Shown here piece after piece: positions 11,527 through 56,040 of a stretch of 64,000 nucleotides of DNA. The translations under genes were made by a program, and so were the position numbers. The stretch is from contig WPIO01000097.1 of the NCBI GenBank assembly GCA_009760855.2, positions 560,001 to 624,000 of the forward strand. Reading direction: 5' to 3'. Position 1 is the first letter of the stretch, and each line of letters opens with the position of its first letter. The notes under the pieces are model-generated. The model saw nothing but the letters and a program-made list of their open reading frames with translations. It did not search any database and was not told where the DNA came from. The DNA comes from Cristatella mucedo. Taxonomy: Eukaryota; Bryozoa; Phylactolaemata; Cristatellidae.

Positions 11527-14500
11527 TGCAGCTCATTCGCACGGCTCCGATGATGCTGGCATCACCTCAATCAGCCGGCTGCTACTGCATCCGAAGGAAG
11601 ACCGGTTCGACACGACTGCTGGCAGATGGGCCACGGTTGCCCGGGAAGTTGCGAAGCAACGGGTCTGCACAGATGGTCCGAGCACTCGGTGCCGAAAGGA
11701 GTGCAGGCAACACCACTGCTGCAACATCTTACGGCGCAGCAGCGCAAAACAGTGATCTGCTGGAATCAGGACAAAAATAGAACGGCCTGACAATCGAATA
11801 TGACAGGGCGCACTTATTCCACTGGGAAGCGCAGGCCGCTGAGCTCAGATGCCGACAAAGGGTGGCTCTCCCGACTGAGTGCTACAGAGAGAGAGAGAGC
11901 AAGTGCTCAGTGGGCCAGCTCAAAGCGCCCCGAGTCGATTGGCCACTGAGCCGTGCAGCCGCAAGTCCCCCGAGACAAGTATTGCCAGCTCAGCCAAGCA
12001 GAGCATGAGCAATCCCTTCCCCAACGTCGGCAGCACCACCTAGTGCAGCAGCCGCAGCAGAGCAAGGCCACGCACGCTGAACATGTGTCCGTGAAGATTG
12101 TCGGAGATGCGCCGTCTAAAGAGACAAGACACTCGACACAAGGACAAGAGGCATGAGGAGCCAAGACTCAGATGAGTGCAATCTTGTGCCAGGCCTGCTG
12201 CCTCACGACAGGCTAGAGGCTCGATATCAAGCAGAGGTAGTGCAGGCATCGGGAAGGCAAACGGGAAGAAAATGGCAACTCCACCGAGAAGCAGCCAGCT
12301 AGGAAGCGCCGGCGGCATCTTGGGCGCACAACACTTTCTCTGGGTCACCCTTCTTACACGCTTCGGCTCGGAGGTTGTGATGGTGCAAATGGCCATCACA
12401 CCATCAACGGACTTCCTCGCGAAGCAGCACAGGAATGCCAACGACAGTGTCGGGGCAGCCGCTGGGCGAAAGGCAGGTTATTGGACTTTTTACTAGCAGC
12501 CTATCGACGGGAATGCAAAGCATCGACAGGGCAAAGCAGTGGGGTTTGGTACACAATTGACACTGGCCAGAGTCAGACCAATAAACCATGTCAGCTTATT
12601 TCGAGAAAACAGCACAATCAAGACGTCAAGGACTAAGGAGTAGATCCCATTTCGTTTTTTGTTTATCCTTTAGTGGGCTGAAGATAAGCATGGAAAAAGA
12701 TGTCTACAAGTGTCCGACGAACAGGGGTGAAGATGAGCCGGTACGCAATCAATGACTTTTTCTGGTTGTGCGCTAATATCAAATCCTTCGATCAATATCC
12801 TTTCAGGGCCGGCACAGGTGAAAGGATCAAAAACAATAAGCATTACTGAAAACTGGTGGGCAATTAATGACAGCAAACAAAGCCTGGCCTGAAATGAGCA
12901 TCGGTAAAAGATGAAGCCGGGCCGAATGGTGGTACCAGCAGGAGCGCCACACTCCTCACTTCCCCCTCCCCCAGCCGGGAAATGGGATCCCAGGTTTGAA
13001 CAGAGTGAGAAAGCAATGCAACAAGTGATAGACAAACAGCAGTACCAGCTGCTGATCTGCTGCAAAGAGTGGCCGCATCTCTTGCCCTCCACGGTTCTGG
13101 AGGGGGCGACAAATATCGACACAAACCTGTAAGCGGCCAGCATGAAAGCTACACCTACACTCATGAGCTTGCCTGCTTACTGCAGCAGGGCAATCGAGTG
13201 AGCGCATTCACTCATCGACGGCTTAGTCCTAGCACGAGTAGCTGGTAAGCAACCGGTCAGTAACGACTAGCGAGATTCTAAGGCATGCTCTAGGCAGCTA
13301 TGTTCACCCACAGCCAGCTCAGCGAAACAACGGCACAGGGTGGACAACAACAGTGGCTGGTGCAAACTGACGATGGCGACTTTGACAGGACACGAGATCA
13401 AAGAAACATGCAGCAGCTAACATGCCGTAAGATGCCAACGTATGCCTTAGACCTGAGGTTTCCCGTGTCTCTTCGGCAACCGTTGGTTCCCCACTACCGG
13501 ATCCCTAGCCTCGAGAGCTGCATCAGTTATTACTCAAGTCATAATCCATGCGGCAGGCCTAGTAGGCAAACGACACTGTAGTTAGGTAGAGGTTTTGGTC
13601 GGCAAGCAGCAGCTGCTGCAAGCAAAGCAGTTGAAACTGCTGCTGCCAGTGCAGCCGGCCAGTGGTGGAGCTAGCTCCCTGGCTGGCTGGCTGGCTGGGC
13701 AGCGGTACCTGCTGGGGCCAAAGCCTAGAAGGGAGGGAGAGAGGGCAGCTGCGACCTGCTGAGCTGACCGACTCCGATGCCTCTAGTTCAGGGCATAGCT
13801 GCTCGGTCGAACAGCGATCCACACGAAAGCAAGCCAATGACTTCCGGCATCTTGCAGCCAGGTATGCCTATACCAGGAATTGCTAGCAAACCGTCACTTC
13901 ATCACCAGCTCACCAGCATGACTGAGTGACCTCAAAGACCAGCCGGAGTGGGTGAACACATTGGAGATAACTCCAAACTCTCTGACCGCGCCAGCGACCT
14001 CACCGGCACCACCTCTGGCAAGGGAGCTGGGGCACGTTTGCAGGCACTCGACACAGACAACCGCCAAGCAGCCAGAGCGGCAAGGGAAAGGGGCAGACAC
14101 ATCGGCCATCGGCTGCGAAGTGCTTGCTGCTCTGCCGTGCAGCCAGATAGCCCACCAGTGCTGGCGCTTGGGCAAGGCCAAATGCGACGAGGATAGCTGA
14201 GACAGAGAGTGTGGTAGAGGCGCAGCCGAGAGCTGAACATCGGGCACCCGGCAGCATAGGCCAGCAGCCGAGTGCCGGCCCCGGCAGGCCGCTGGCTGCT
14301 CGGCTCGCTTCCGGCCGGCCGGCCGGCGCACCACGATGAATGTGCGGATGGCCGATGACGAGAAATCTGCTGGTACCTCCTTCTCTGCCACCGATAAGCG
14401 CCCACCCCAAAGCGAGGCTCTCTGCCATCGAGGCCCAGCCACACACAAGTGGCGGATCGGGACTTGCAAGCCTCGACTACGGCCAAAGTATGCACAGAAG

Positions 14501-15969
14501 CACCTTTACCTGCTCACGTGCACGAGTGTGCATGCAGAGCATGTCTGTGTGGGGGTGCGCACGTGTGTCTGTGTGCTTCGCGCATTCGAAGGAAAAAGCG
14601 AAGCAAAGGCTGCTGCCCAAGGTGCGTGCCACTGCTACCAATCATGGTTCGCGGTGCTTCCTCCCCGCGGGCAGCCGGCAGCTCGAACTTACACGACAGG
14701 CATTCTTTAAGCTGATAAAACTCAGTCGGGCTCAGCCCGCGCCACCGTCTGTCGTCCATTTCCCGGCGTGACAGAGCTGAACTGCACCAAGGCCACCAAG
14801 ACCAGAACCTGCCACAACAGAATATGCAGGATGGCTCTCTGCCAACTTCCGGCTATCGGGCTGCGACAGATAAGCAATTAAGTGGAACCTGCTGAACAGC
14901 CCGACATGGACTGCAAATGCTCGGCTGACTGCCACCGTGGTTGGAGAGCGGCAGTGGCTTTGGCACCATCATAGAGGGGCAAAGAAAACGACAAAGGCAT
15001 ACACTGGACCGCAGGGGCGCAGCACATTCAGCAGCAGACGCAGTGGTGGGTAAGAGCTCCACAGTGGGTGGCCAAACATGGCCCACTTCTGACTTGTAGA
15101 TAGCTGTAGTAGCTTCTCCCGGCACCACAGTGTGCCGGGCCCGACGGCACTAATCGAGGCGGTAAGTACGCGACACGGCCGGCTGTAAACTAGTCTAGCG
15201 CAGCACACCAGTATGAAGCCGGTAGCCAAGCAGCCGAGTTTAGGCCAGCAGCTGGCAGCAACAGTCATACCTCCTGAGTCACCAGTCGGTCTTAATCCTT
15301 CATCTGCCACAGAAAATACCTGCAAGGTCATCGGCCAGGTCAAGCTCGGTCTTGGCTCTGCCCCTACAGCATGACTCCCACCGAGGCCCACCCTTCGGGT
15401 CACCCTCGTTCATGCTCGGTTCACCCTCATGCCAGCACAGGCGTGACAAAGGCATGCCAGTGAGTGAATTGGGCAAGATCTGAGCCAGCCTTTAAGGTTG
15501 GTTACAAAGGCACACTATAATTGGCTTATCACGAGTGTCAACCCGACAGCTGCCTAGAGTCAGCCACCCGGAGGAGGAGGAGTGCAGCAACTCACAGCTG
15601 CCTCCCGAGAAAAGCCAGGGGTGAAGGCTGTGCTGAAGCAGGCGAGTCGAGTGGCTGCACGGGTCAGCCCGATACGATGCACCCGGGCGGCATGCCCTCC
15701 ACCGCTGGCTGGGTGGGGCTGACTGAGCAGCACAAGCAGGCACTTGGCGTTGCCTGCAGCAGTAACCATGAACCGACGACACTCATTCGTTCATGGCCGG
15801 CCACCACGGCGCGCTGGCGAATGGCCAAAGACCAGGGAGGGCTGAATTTCTCAATGTGGCCACTCTCTAACTCGTCGCTGCGTTGAGCACCTCCGCGCGG
15901 GCAGCTGGACGCCTGTGCATCCCACTTTACTCCTGGGTCTTAGCCCTTACCGGGTAAGGTGCGCTCGCT

Positions 15970-16065
15970 CTCTTCTTCTTCACGACCCGAGTCGAGCAAG
16001 CGGGTGGTGGTGATAGCCGCTGAGGCTCATCTGCCACAATGTGAATGAGGCTGCTGAATCAGCTA
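15970..16065 (+). mobile_element. Family A SINE, 3' part
   Basis: cacgacccgagtcg, then gtggtggtgatagccgctga, ggctcatctgccac and ctgctgaatcagctaa match the central and tail parts of the family. The tRNA-like head is missing. Confidence 0.55.
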
Positions 16066-17914
16066 ACCATTAATTGTAACTTTGCCCACTGTACCTACAC
16101 GACCCCCACCGTTGTGGGCTGTCCTCGGCAGGGAGACCTTACTGCTGTAAGAATGCACGAGACACGGCCACCGCAAGTACTCTCCTGGAGTCGGCACTCT
16201 CTAGGGTCACTGCCACCAGCTCTTGCTCCTGCCCACTGCTGGCCTCGAGCTTGCACCAGGGCACGAAGAGTGCCCAGGAACCCCTACGACCAAAGGCAAA
16301 CGGTTTGCCTCCCAAAACGTCTCTTCCTTTCTCGTCCTGAGAGATCCTTTTACCGTTGCAAAAACGTGGCTGCCTACTCAGTTGCACTGACACTTATCCA
16401 CATTTATCCACTTATCTACACATCCTGAAGGCATAGGCTGTCAAATCCAAAACAGTAAGGGGGTGGGGATCACCCCAAATCCCTAATAACTTTGAGGCAT
16501 ATCCGGCTATCTTATCCAGCTAGGAAAAAAAACATAGACAATCTGGCGACAGCTATGGCCAGACATACCAATGAAGAACGTTAATGTCTCTGCTTCAATC
16601 CTTCTGGTTAAACATACAGGCGCTCTGCAGAACGAGCAACGTCATCGGATTTCGGTGCCCCCACCCTGACGCAAGCAGCCTCGTAGCCGCTTTGCGAGCT
16701 AGCGAAAAATAGGTTACTGCTGTGCTAGCAGCTACACAAGAGTCTGCAAGGAGCATCGCAGAGCGAAACCACCGGGCACCGCAGGAGGAGCAAGCCAGCT
16801 TTCAAGCGCAGGCCACCGGTAAACGGCGCGACAGCTGCCGCCCCCACCCAGAACATCGGCGGTAGCGTCGGGGTAAGCCTCGATGGGGGGACGAATGCGG
16901 TTCACAAGTTGAGGGCTAAAGCAATGTTTTCTATGAGACCTAAGCAGCAACAGAGCCACAGCCGTTGCTGGTCGTTGCTATTGGCGAGGGATGAATGCGA
17001 TGCCCGCAATAACGAAGAGGCCCAGCTATGCAGCGAAGCAGACGAGTCGGGCGCTGGCGCTTCCTTACCTAGCCACGTCTGATACGCTGGCCGTTCCGGC
17101 CGGCGAAAGCTTCACAGCTCAGCTCAGCTCCGCGCCAATAATGTGCACAGCTTTCCGAGACGCCACGGTGATTTTGCCAGAGCCCCAAAGAGCAATGATT
17201 ACTGATAAGAACCCTTGACGCCCACGCTAATTATTCAATGTGCGCCGGGCACCGATGCCTGCTTGTAAGTGCGGTCGGCAAAGCACTTTCTGGGCGGCTC
17301 AAACGCGAAGCTCGCATGGACTCGATTACTTGCGCCCTCACCTCCGGTTGTCAGCGCCTCCTTAACTAGCGCTCGAGAGATCTGAAGGTAGGCGAGAAAG
17401 CCAGTACGCGCCCGATAGCTGCGCTGAGTGCAGGCATCCGCCCGCTGACGGAAGCTAGGCCTCGGGGGCAGACCACTACAGCGAGGGAGACAATCTCAAT
17501 CCTATAATTGGTGGCAGCCTGGCCCAAGCCGGCTGACTTGTCCGCTTGCGACGACGAAAGACGTGTGAAAATCTAAGGGTAGTTGCTCGTGCTTCACGTT
17601 TTCTCTTCCGGTATATCATTAACTTTCTTCTTCCACGAAATGAGCGATCACGAGTGGAAGTCGATCGCTGCTTTTCCGGCCATCTGTTGAATCCCGTGCC
17701 CCGCCCTCGGCTGGATGGCTATCGACCCACACCGAGGACCTTTGGGAGGTCAATGGCTTGGACTCAGCCGGACTCTACCGAACTCACTGGCGGACGCTCT
17801 CCCTCCACCTCAGGCCTCTATTTCAATCCGTTGCTGGTCTGTCCTCTCCTTGATGATGAAGATGTGCTTGACAAACGGAAGCCATAGGAAATAAAATACC
17901 GAACTCCTTAAGCA

Positions 17915-18310
17915 GGCTTTGCATCGTCCCGCCCGCTTTGACTCAAGTCGTCTCGCTGTGCCTCTAATCAACATCAAATACTTTGGCGACAGTGCCTTCA
18001 CCTCGTATGCTCCCAAAGCCGAGAACGAGTGATTTCACGACATCCTGTGGATTGATGACGTTTAAAGAGAAGCTAAAAAAACCTGTTCATCATAGCCCTT
18101 GCTCTGTTCTCTGAATTGCCCTGTTTGTCCTTATTCGTTCTGATACTAAGCATGCTATCACTAACTAATCGATATGTTTTCTTACCAGAGATTTAAAGTG
18201 TTTAGAAAAATATGTAGTTTCCTTAGAGTGCTATACGAAAGTCATATATTGTATCATAATATTATTATATGTATTATATAACATAATATTATTATCATTA
18301 TTATTTCAAG
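17915..18310 (+). mobile_element. LINE family 1, decayed 3' end
   Basis: aagcaggctttgcatcgtcc, ggcgacagtgccttcacctc and gtatgctcccaaagcc correspond to the FGDRAF...YAPKAW block. A degraded 3' UTR and hairpin (about 18196-18235) and ATT-rich tail follow. Several frame breaks make it older than the 8.1 kb copy. Confidence 0.75.
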
Positions 18311-18344
18311 CTAAACCACAGTTCCTAACCGTGTAACAGGTAGA

Positions 18345-18460
18345 GTATATCCCAGGCCAGGGTATACCCGGGGTTAAAATGGCCTAGGGCCACTTTATCC
18401 TCCGGAGGAAATTATGGCCTGGGCCACTTTATACCGCAGTAGGCCAAATTATACCTAGTC
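18345..18460. repeat. Short tandem array of palindromic modules
   Basis: Two clear copies of atggcct(a)gggccacttta sit 35 bases apart (18379 and 18414), flanked by partial copies (18347-18368, 18440-18456). Each has its own dyad (GGCCTAGGGCC, TCCTCCGGAGGA, GGCCTGGGCC). Confidence 0.7.
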
Positions 18461-18480
18461 ATTTCAGTAGTTTTCAGCGA

Positions 18481-20769
18481 TACAAACAAGAATCTTTACG
18501 CGACGGCTCACAAATCTTCGCCGGAGCCGACCCTTTCACCTCATTCTGTGCTATCCCTCGTTCTTCTCTTAAGTCACTGATTACTCCGATTTCTCACCTG
18601 CCTCGTCTTTTCTACAAACGGTTTCTTAAGTCTGAATGTTGGCTATCGTAATCACTTGAATTCTTGAATTCTTGAATTCTCCCTTGAATCCACCGAAACC
18701 CCTAGGGCCCTGTTTAAGCAGTAAAAAACTCTCTAGCGTAGCAATGCGCCTAGTCATTGTGACCGTGCGCCATTACAGATGACGAAACATATACACACTG
18801 CGTAATTCTGAGCCGACCTCTATTTAATAAGAAATTTTGAAAACCTACGATTTACTTTCCGACGGTAGGGGCGGCCGTCTTCGACGCCCTGCCGGTGTGG
18901 GTTTTTCGCTGTTCTGCTTTAAATTCACAAAACCGCAAGTTTATTTCAAATCTTTTCTTTTGCATCACCTTGTATTTGCCGGCTTAATTTGAGCTGTAAG
19001 TGCCCTGTATTTAAAATTGAAGACCATTGGCGATCGATCCTCCAGCTAAATAGGACCAAGGCTCTGGAACTCTAACACTCTGTTCGTGTAGGCGCCCTAG
19101 CCTGTAATGATTTCACTAGGACGAAGGGAAAGCTGAGCGGAACGGATGCCTCTTTAGCTAATACTTTGTGACGCAGTCATTACAGGTAGTTACCGAAGCC
19201 GGAAGCAAGTTCCCGTGCTTAGGCGAATACGAACAGAAGGCCTGTTTAGTGAATTTAATGACTTTGAAACTCTTTGGACACAGTGAAAATTAATAATCAT
19301 TTGAAGCTCCAAAGATTTGTGAAGTGTTCACGAGGTGTACACTGGCTTTAATCTTGACTGATTGCTAGTGCTAGCCGCTCACCCGTAAAATTGACGGGAA
19401 CGGATGTGATACGGTTTCAAATTTTCTCCTAAAGTTCATCGTCGTTTTCCCTTGCCACTGCTCGAAATACCACTTGCACGATCCACTTAAGACTGACTTC
19501 AAGGATATGTCTTGAGTCTGAAGCTGCCTTAACGTTTCTACTTTGGTATGTTAAACTTCGTATTATATTCATGTTACCTTTCAGTCTAAGGCATAACACG
19601 CACGTTCGGCATATCTTACCAGTTAAACGAGCACACGACCTTCGTATACCACAACGTGGCATGGTCACGAAATTTAATTAGCCTGCCCCCATCCGCATTA
19701 GCGGTTTTGTCCTCCTAGTAGGAGTCCTACTTGTACAGGCCCAAAGTGCAGCAACGGCTGATGCTTTTCCACGTCGCTCAAGCGATGGAAAACCGAGCGC
19801 GCTTTCCTCGTGGCCTTGCCCGACGTTGCTGATGAGAGCTGTCGTAGATGCATGCACAGAGCTATCGGTCCATCGCAACCTGACTGCCTGCTGAGTGTAG
19901 AAGAACCCTGCTCTGCCACTTCTCTCGGCCCACTCCTGTCATGGCCTCATCCTGCTTCGCAGCCGCCGGCTTAAATTATTGGCATCGGCTCCTTTTATCC
20001 AAACGAGCCGCCTCCTTCAATAATGCTAATGGTAGCACATTGCATTGAGCGTGTCGGCCGCTCCGACGTCCTCAGGCTCTCCGAGGCTAAGTCGCCCAGC
20101 TTATCGGCTTTAGGGCCGTTCGGAGAGGTTTCGAGTTGGTGTGTACCTCGACTGAGCCGGGAAACCGTCGCTGCAGTGCGGCGCTGGCTTCACTCGAAGG
20201 CAGCCGCCGATCGTCGGACTGGGACGCTGACTGCCGACAACCGGTCGGATGAATTCAGAGGACACGATTTGAACAGAAAAGCAGTTTGAATGTAGTAGCA
20301 CGCCTCTCCAAGCGAGTATCCGTTAATGCGATGTCGTTAGCATCTGCTGCAAAAATCCTGTCATGTAAGAGTACACACAGTAACGTCTTGCGGAAGGTTC
20401 GGAATAGAATTTTAACACAAAAAATAAAAATTCGATCGCACTAATATCAGCTCTGGCTGGTAGCAGCGTGGGTTCTTCTGCATCATTAACTTAATGTCCC
20501 CCCCCCCCCCCCGCGCGAGAAAAACTGCTTTATCCTCAGGGTACAGAGGTCACACTTCCGATGACGGCCTGCCGTACCATTTCTTTGAGTGCAATGCCAT
20601 TCCAAGTCTCTATAAAGATAATTTAGGTTGATTACTCGGCCCTCCGAAAAGGTGTACAAAGACAAACGCCACTTCACATTGGCCAGCATGCATAATTGCT
20701 AGCTTTTTCCTGAGCTCGTATTGTAAGTATCCACCACCACACTCGAAATAAATTGTATTGTACAACAAA
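18481..20769. other. No recognisable feature
   Basis: A triple gaattcttg run near 18658-18680 and a (C)15 run at 20498-20512 are the only simple features. Short frames on both strands are unrecognised. Confidence 0.45.
20498..20512. repeat. Poly-C run
   Basis: Fifteen consecutive C residues. Confidence 0.95.
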
Positions 20770-20925
20770 GCAACTGAATGGACTGCGTATTTGCCTGGAT
20801 GTAAGGCGATCTCACTTCACAGCAAAGGTCCTGCGTTCGAATCCGGCGGCAGGCTATTCTACAGAAAGAGAGCGAGCAGCATTCGTTGCTGCTAGGGCTC
20901 TTCTGCCGCAATATAAAAGAGGCTT
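20770..20925 (+). mobile_element. tRNA-headed SINE, diverged family A copy
   Basis: The head has tgcctggatgtaaggcgatc and a good B box (gcgttcgaatcc at about 20832). The rest, ggcggcaggc...ggctcttctgccgcaatata then aaagaggct, matches the family A 3' half. Confidence 0.65.
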
Positions 20926-21439
20926 CAACTCAGTCGACTTGTACCTTCTCGAACTTAATTCCGTAGAACCCGTGTTTCAATGTTGCTTCCTCGTTTCGCT
21001 GCTGTCTGCACCACCGCTAGGATAATATAATCTCGGCAGTCGCACGCAGAGTGCCGCTCATGTACACGGCCGTCGAGGAAGTGCAGGTGAAGCCGTCTTT
21101 TACGTTCGGCGGCCGTAACTACTCAGTTGTACAATTGATGAAAAAATTTTCTGCAGCCGCATCACCATGTATACACGGAACGAGCTTCAATTTCGTCGAT
21201 TCGGAAGGCTCTCGAAAGCTGACCGTCTTTCACAGCATCGATTGAACATCAATGAATTTGCAGATAATTCTCTTTAGTGCTTGAAACTATGCTCCATGTT
21301 GCAAAAAAATAGAATCTGAGGGGAAATAAGACAAAGACCAGCCGTAGGGCCGCTCAGAAAATGGCAATCATCAGTGGCAGCGGCCTGGGAAACCTTTGGA
21401 CCAGCCGAGCTGAAGTGCCCACGGCGGTCGCTCGCACCC

Positions 21440-21945
21440 GTCTAAGAAACTACTTAGGAATGCAGGCTTAGCGTCTGCTTGTTTTGATGAATCTTCAGGC
21501 AGCGTTTGATACTATCGATAGCCAAGTACTCCTTCCAGCTTCGTAAAATTGCAGCGATTCGGGGCTGCTTATGCGTGACACGACCTCCAAAAGTTGAACT
21601 ATACATTAGTGACATCCTGTCACACCTTTCGTAACTCATTTCAAGCAGGCCTACCGGCCCGTGCAAACGGGTACTTCCAGTTCGGGTAGAAATCTGAAGC
21701 TAGGCATGTCCAGGGAATGCTGTAGTTGCCACATTACCGTACTTGTCACCGACCTGCACTTACTCCCCTTCAAGCAGTATATCGATTTCAAAGTTCTGTT
21801 TACTCCTCTTAGGTCCCTTAATTCTTTTGCTTCAGCCTACCTATCAGGACTACTTTCCAATCAGGCCAGTCATTCTACTACCCCTTCTTCTGATTTAAAT
21901 CGTTTGGAAAGATCTGTCTTTGCTTAAGTAGCTGAAGTGGCAGCT
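21440..21945 (+). mobile_element. LINE family 1, decayed RT fragment
   Basis: tcaagcaggcctaccggcccg, then tcaccgacctgcacttactc, aagcagtatatcgatttcaaag and cttcagcctacctatcagga correspond to GLPA..., DLHWLP, KQ-x-IDFKVL and PAYLS. It is broken by frame changes and lacks a 3' tail. Confidence 0.75.
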
Positions 21946-21954
21946 GATACAAAG

Positions 21955-22150
21955 CATTAGCTTTACTCTTAACTCGCCAGGCCTGCCATAGCCAAGCTCC
22001 TTCAAATCTGGCTAAGCTGCTGTAGCAGTCTCAGTTCTACCGGCCCTTAAGTTGTCTCATGATACATTGGCTGTTCCTTTCTTTCACTTAAGGACTGTTG
22101 GTACCACAAACTTTTACTCTGCTGGGTCCTTGACTGTGGAACGACTATTC
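21955..22150 (+). mobile_element. LINE family 2, RT C-terminal fragment
   Basis: ccaggcctgccatagccaag, then cattggctgttcctttcttt and aaggactgttggtaccacaa correspond to the KACHGLAPS...LAVPFFRLKTVG region seen intact at 61.0-61.2 kb. It abuts the family 1 fragment. Confidence 0.7.
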
Positions 22151-22511
22151 ATGTACGACATACCATCAGCCTCAGACTTTGTGAATGCAGCTATGCTTGC
22201 TAATCTTACAAAGCTAGCCCAGTCAAATGGCATTAAAATAAGAAGTACACATATCGTACTTAATCGATGGCTTGAACTCAGAGAGCAATATGCACCGGAT
22301 TACTTGGGCAATGCTTGAACTACACATTTGGAGCTAAACCATAATAGGTGACTCATAATTATCCAACTGCAGCTCCACTCTATTTGATCTTGAATTGCAA
22401 GCTATAAGGCATTATACTTAGTATCATATGGGGCAGGCCACACCTCAATGACACATCTTCTAAGTAACAATAACAGCAATAATAAAATGCTTATATAACA
22501 TTAAATTAAAT
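22151..22511. other. No recognisable feature
   Basis: An open plus-strand frame continues from the LINE fragment to 22318, ending ...YAPDYLGNA. I do not recognise it. Confidence 0.4.
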
Positions 22512-22670
22512 ACTAGCTGATTAAACAGCCACTTTTGTAAAGCGACAGAAGAGCCTTTACGGCTATCATTACCACTTACAGCGACGATAAAGGTTCGCCC
22601 ACCGCAGGAATTGAACCCACGACCGAGGTCGTGAAAAGCAACCACCTTACCTAGTGTGCAATCACGGCTG
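22512..22670 (-). mobile_element. Family A SINE, left arm of an inverted pair
   Basis: The reverse copy begins agctgattaaacagcc and includes gagcctttacggctatca, and gaacccacgaccgaggtcgt holds the B-box region. It faces a forward copy 104 bases away. Confidence 0.85.
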
Positions 22671-22773
22671 CGGGAAAAGAAGCAATGTTTGTCTGATGGA
22701 CACCAATGTAGCCACCAATGTTTGAGCCTCTTCTCAAAGCTCTGCACGATAGCAGTTCTTGGAATTTGGTGGT

Positions 22774-22933
22774 GTGATGATACACTAAGTAAGGCGGTTG
22801 CTTTTCGATGACCTCGGGACCGAGGTCGTGGGTTCGAATCCTGTGGTGGGCAATCTTTATTGCCACTGCAAGCAGTGGTGATAGCCGTAAAGGCTCTTCT
22901 TTCGCTATACAAAAGAGGCTGTTAGGTCAGCTA
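22774..22933 (+). mobile_element. Family A SINE, right arm of an inverted pair
   Basis: A nearly full copy: head gtgatgatacactaagtaag (A-box position), gaccgaggtcgtgggttcga, then atcc (B box), hairpin gccactgcaagcagtggtga, tagccgtaaaggctcttct and tail gaggctgttaggtcagctag. Confidence 0.9.
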
Positions 22934-22935
22934 GT

Positions 22936-23732
22936 ACTTATTTAAAAAACTTTTACTTTTGCGACCAGATGGTCAGTATTAAGCATGCAGCTTGTTTACC
23001 CTGTTCACACCCAATAAATATAAATTAGCTTGACCAGCTTTTGTGCAACCAACATTGTTTCCATTTCCATGCTTCCATGCTCCCTCCAACAAAAAGGGCA
23101 TCTTCCTGAATTGATCAGCCAAATATATAATCTCAACTCCAGCTAGAGAATTCTCCTTGCCAGGCGGTGTACTGTAAGAACACGCACACTGAGACGGCAC
23201 AGGGGTCACAGTTTAACGGCAGCTAAAGTTAACAGAATGATGCATGCATCACCCAGTGCTTGTATTTGAAAAACTTGCATCTCAAAAATGAAAATCACTG
23301 AACTTTAGTGTGACAGCTGAGGTCTCAGCTCAGGTGACAAGGCTGAGGTTAAATAGTCCTACAAAAATAACGCATCTCACGCAGTGACAGACGTTACCAT
23401 GTGTACACACTGCTGGCTCAGCCAGCTACAAACCTACTAACTCAGGCGACGTAAATGACAATGCAAGGAAAGCCACACAAGCAAACGATGCATAGAGTTG
23501 CTCATGCTGATCAAAACGTGCACTGAACACGGTGGCCGCAAGGTAAGTCCGATCAACCAGCCAACCAAAGCACCGGTGATGGCAAACAAAACTCAGTAGC
23601 CTGTCACAAGACACTACACAGGGTTTTCTTGCACATCTTGTGATGGAAGAGCACAAACTCAAAGGACCGACCACCAGAGCTCAGATCGCAAACCATTAGC
23701 CTCAAATGTCGCCAAGTGCCGGCAGTTTTTCT
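22936..23732 (-). other. Downstream flank and presumed 3' UTR of the carrier gene
   Basis: About 800 bases follow the stop codon, reading leftwards, before the inverted SINE pair. I see no clear AATAAA or ATTAAA on the minus strand here and no other gene, so the polyadenylation site is not placed. Confidence 0.35.

Positions 23733-56040
<32,308 letters not shown>

Larger units (their letters stand above)
10751..17910. other. GC-richer, repeat-poor region without recognised genes
   Basis: Seven kilobases of GC-richer DNA. Only one SINE fragment (15.97 kb), a (C)19 run (11508-11526), a GGCT run (about 13679-13698) and a CCGG-rich run (about 14312-14330) stand out. Frames of 80-190 codons occur on both strands and overlap each other, as expected where stop codons are rare. 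Their translations are rich in Ala, Arg, Ser and Pro and match no family that I know. A gene with short exons could be hidden here. Confidence 0.4.

Noticed and set aside
13894-14495. Leftward frames of 187-191 codons in the GC-rich region
   Set aside because: Three frames overlap on the same strand and others on the opposite strand; composition explains the lack of stops and no motif is present.
22052-22318. Rightward frame as an independent gene
   Set aside because: It begins inside a LINE family 2 RT fragment (LAVPFFHLRTVG) and continues into unrecognised sequence.
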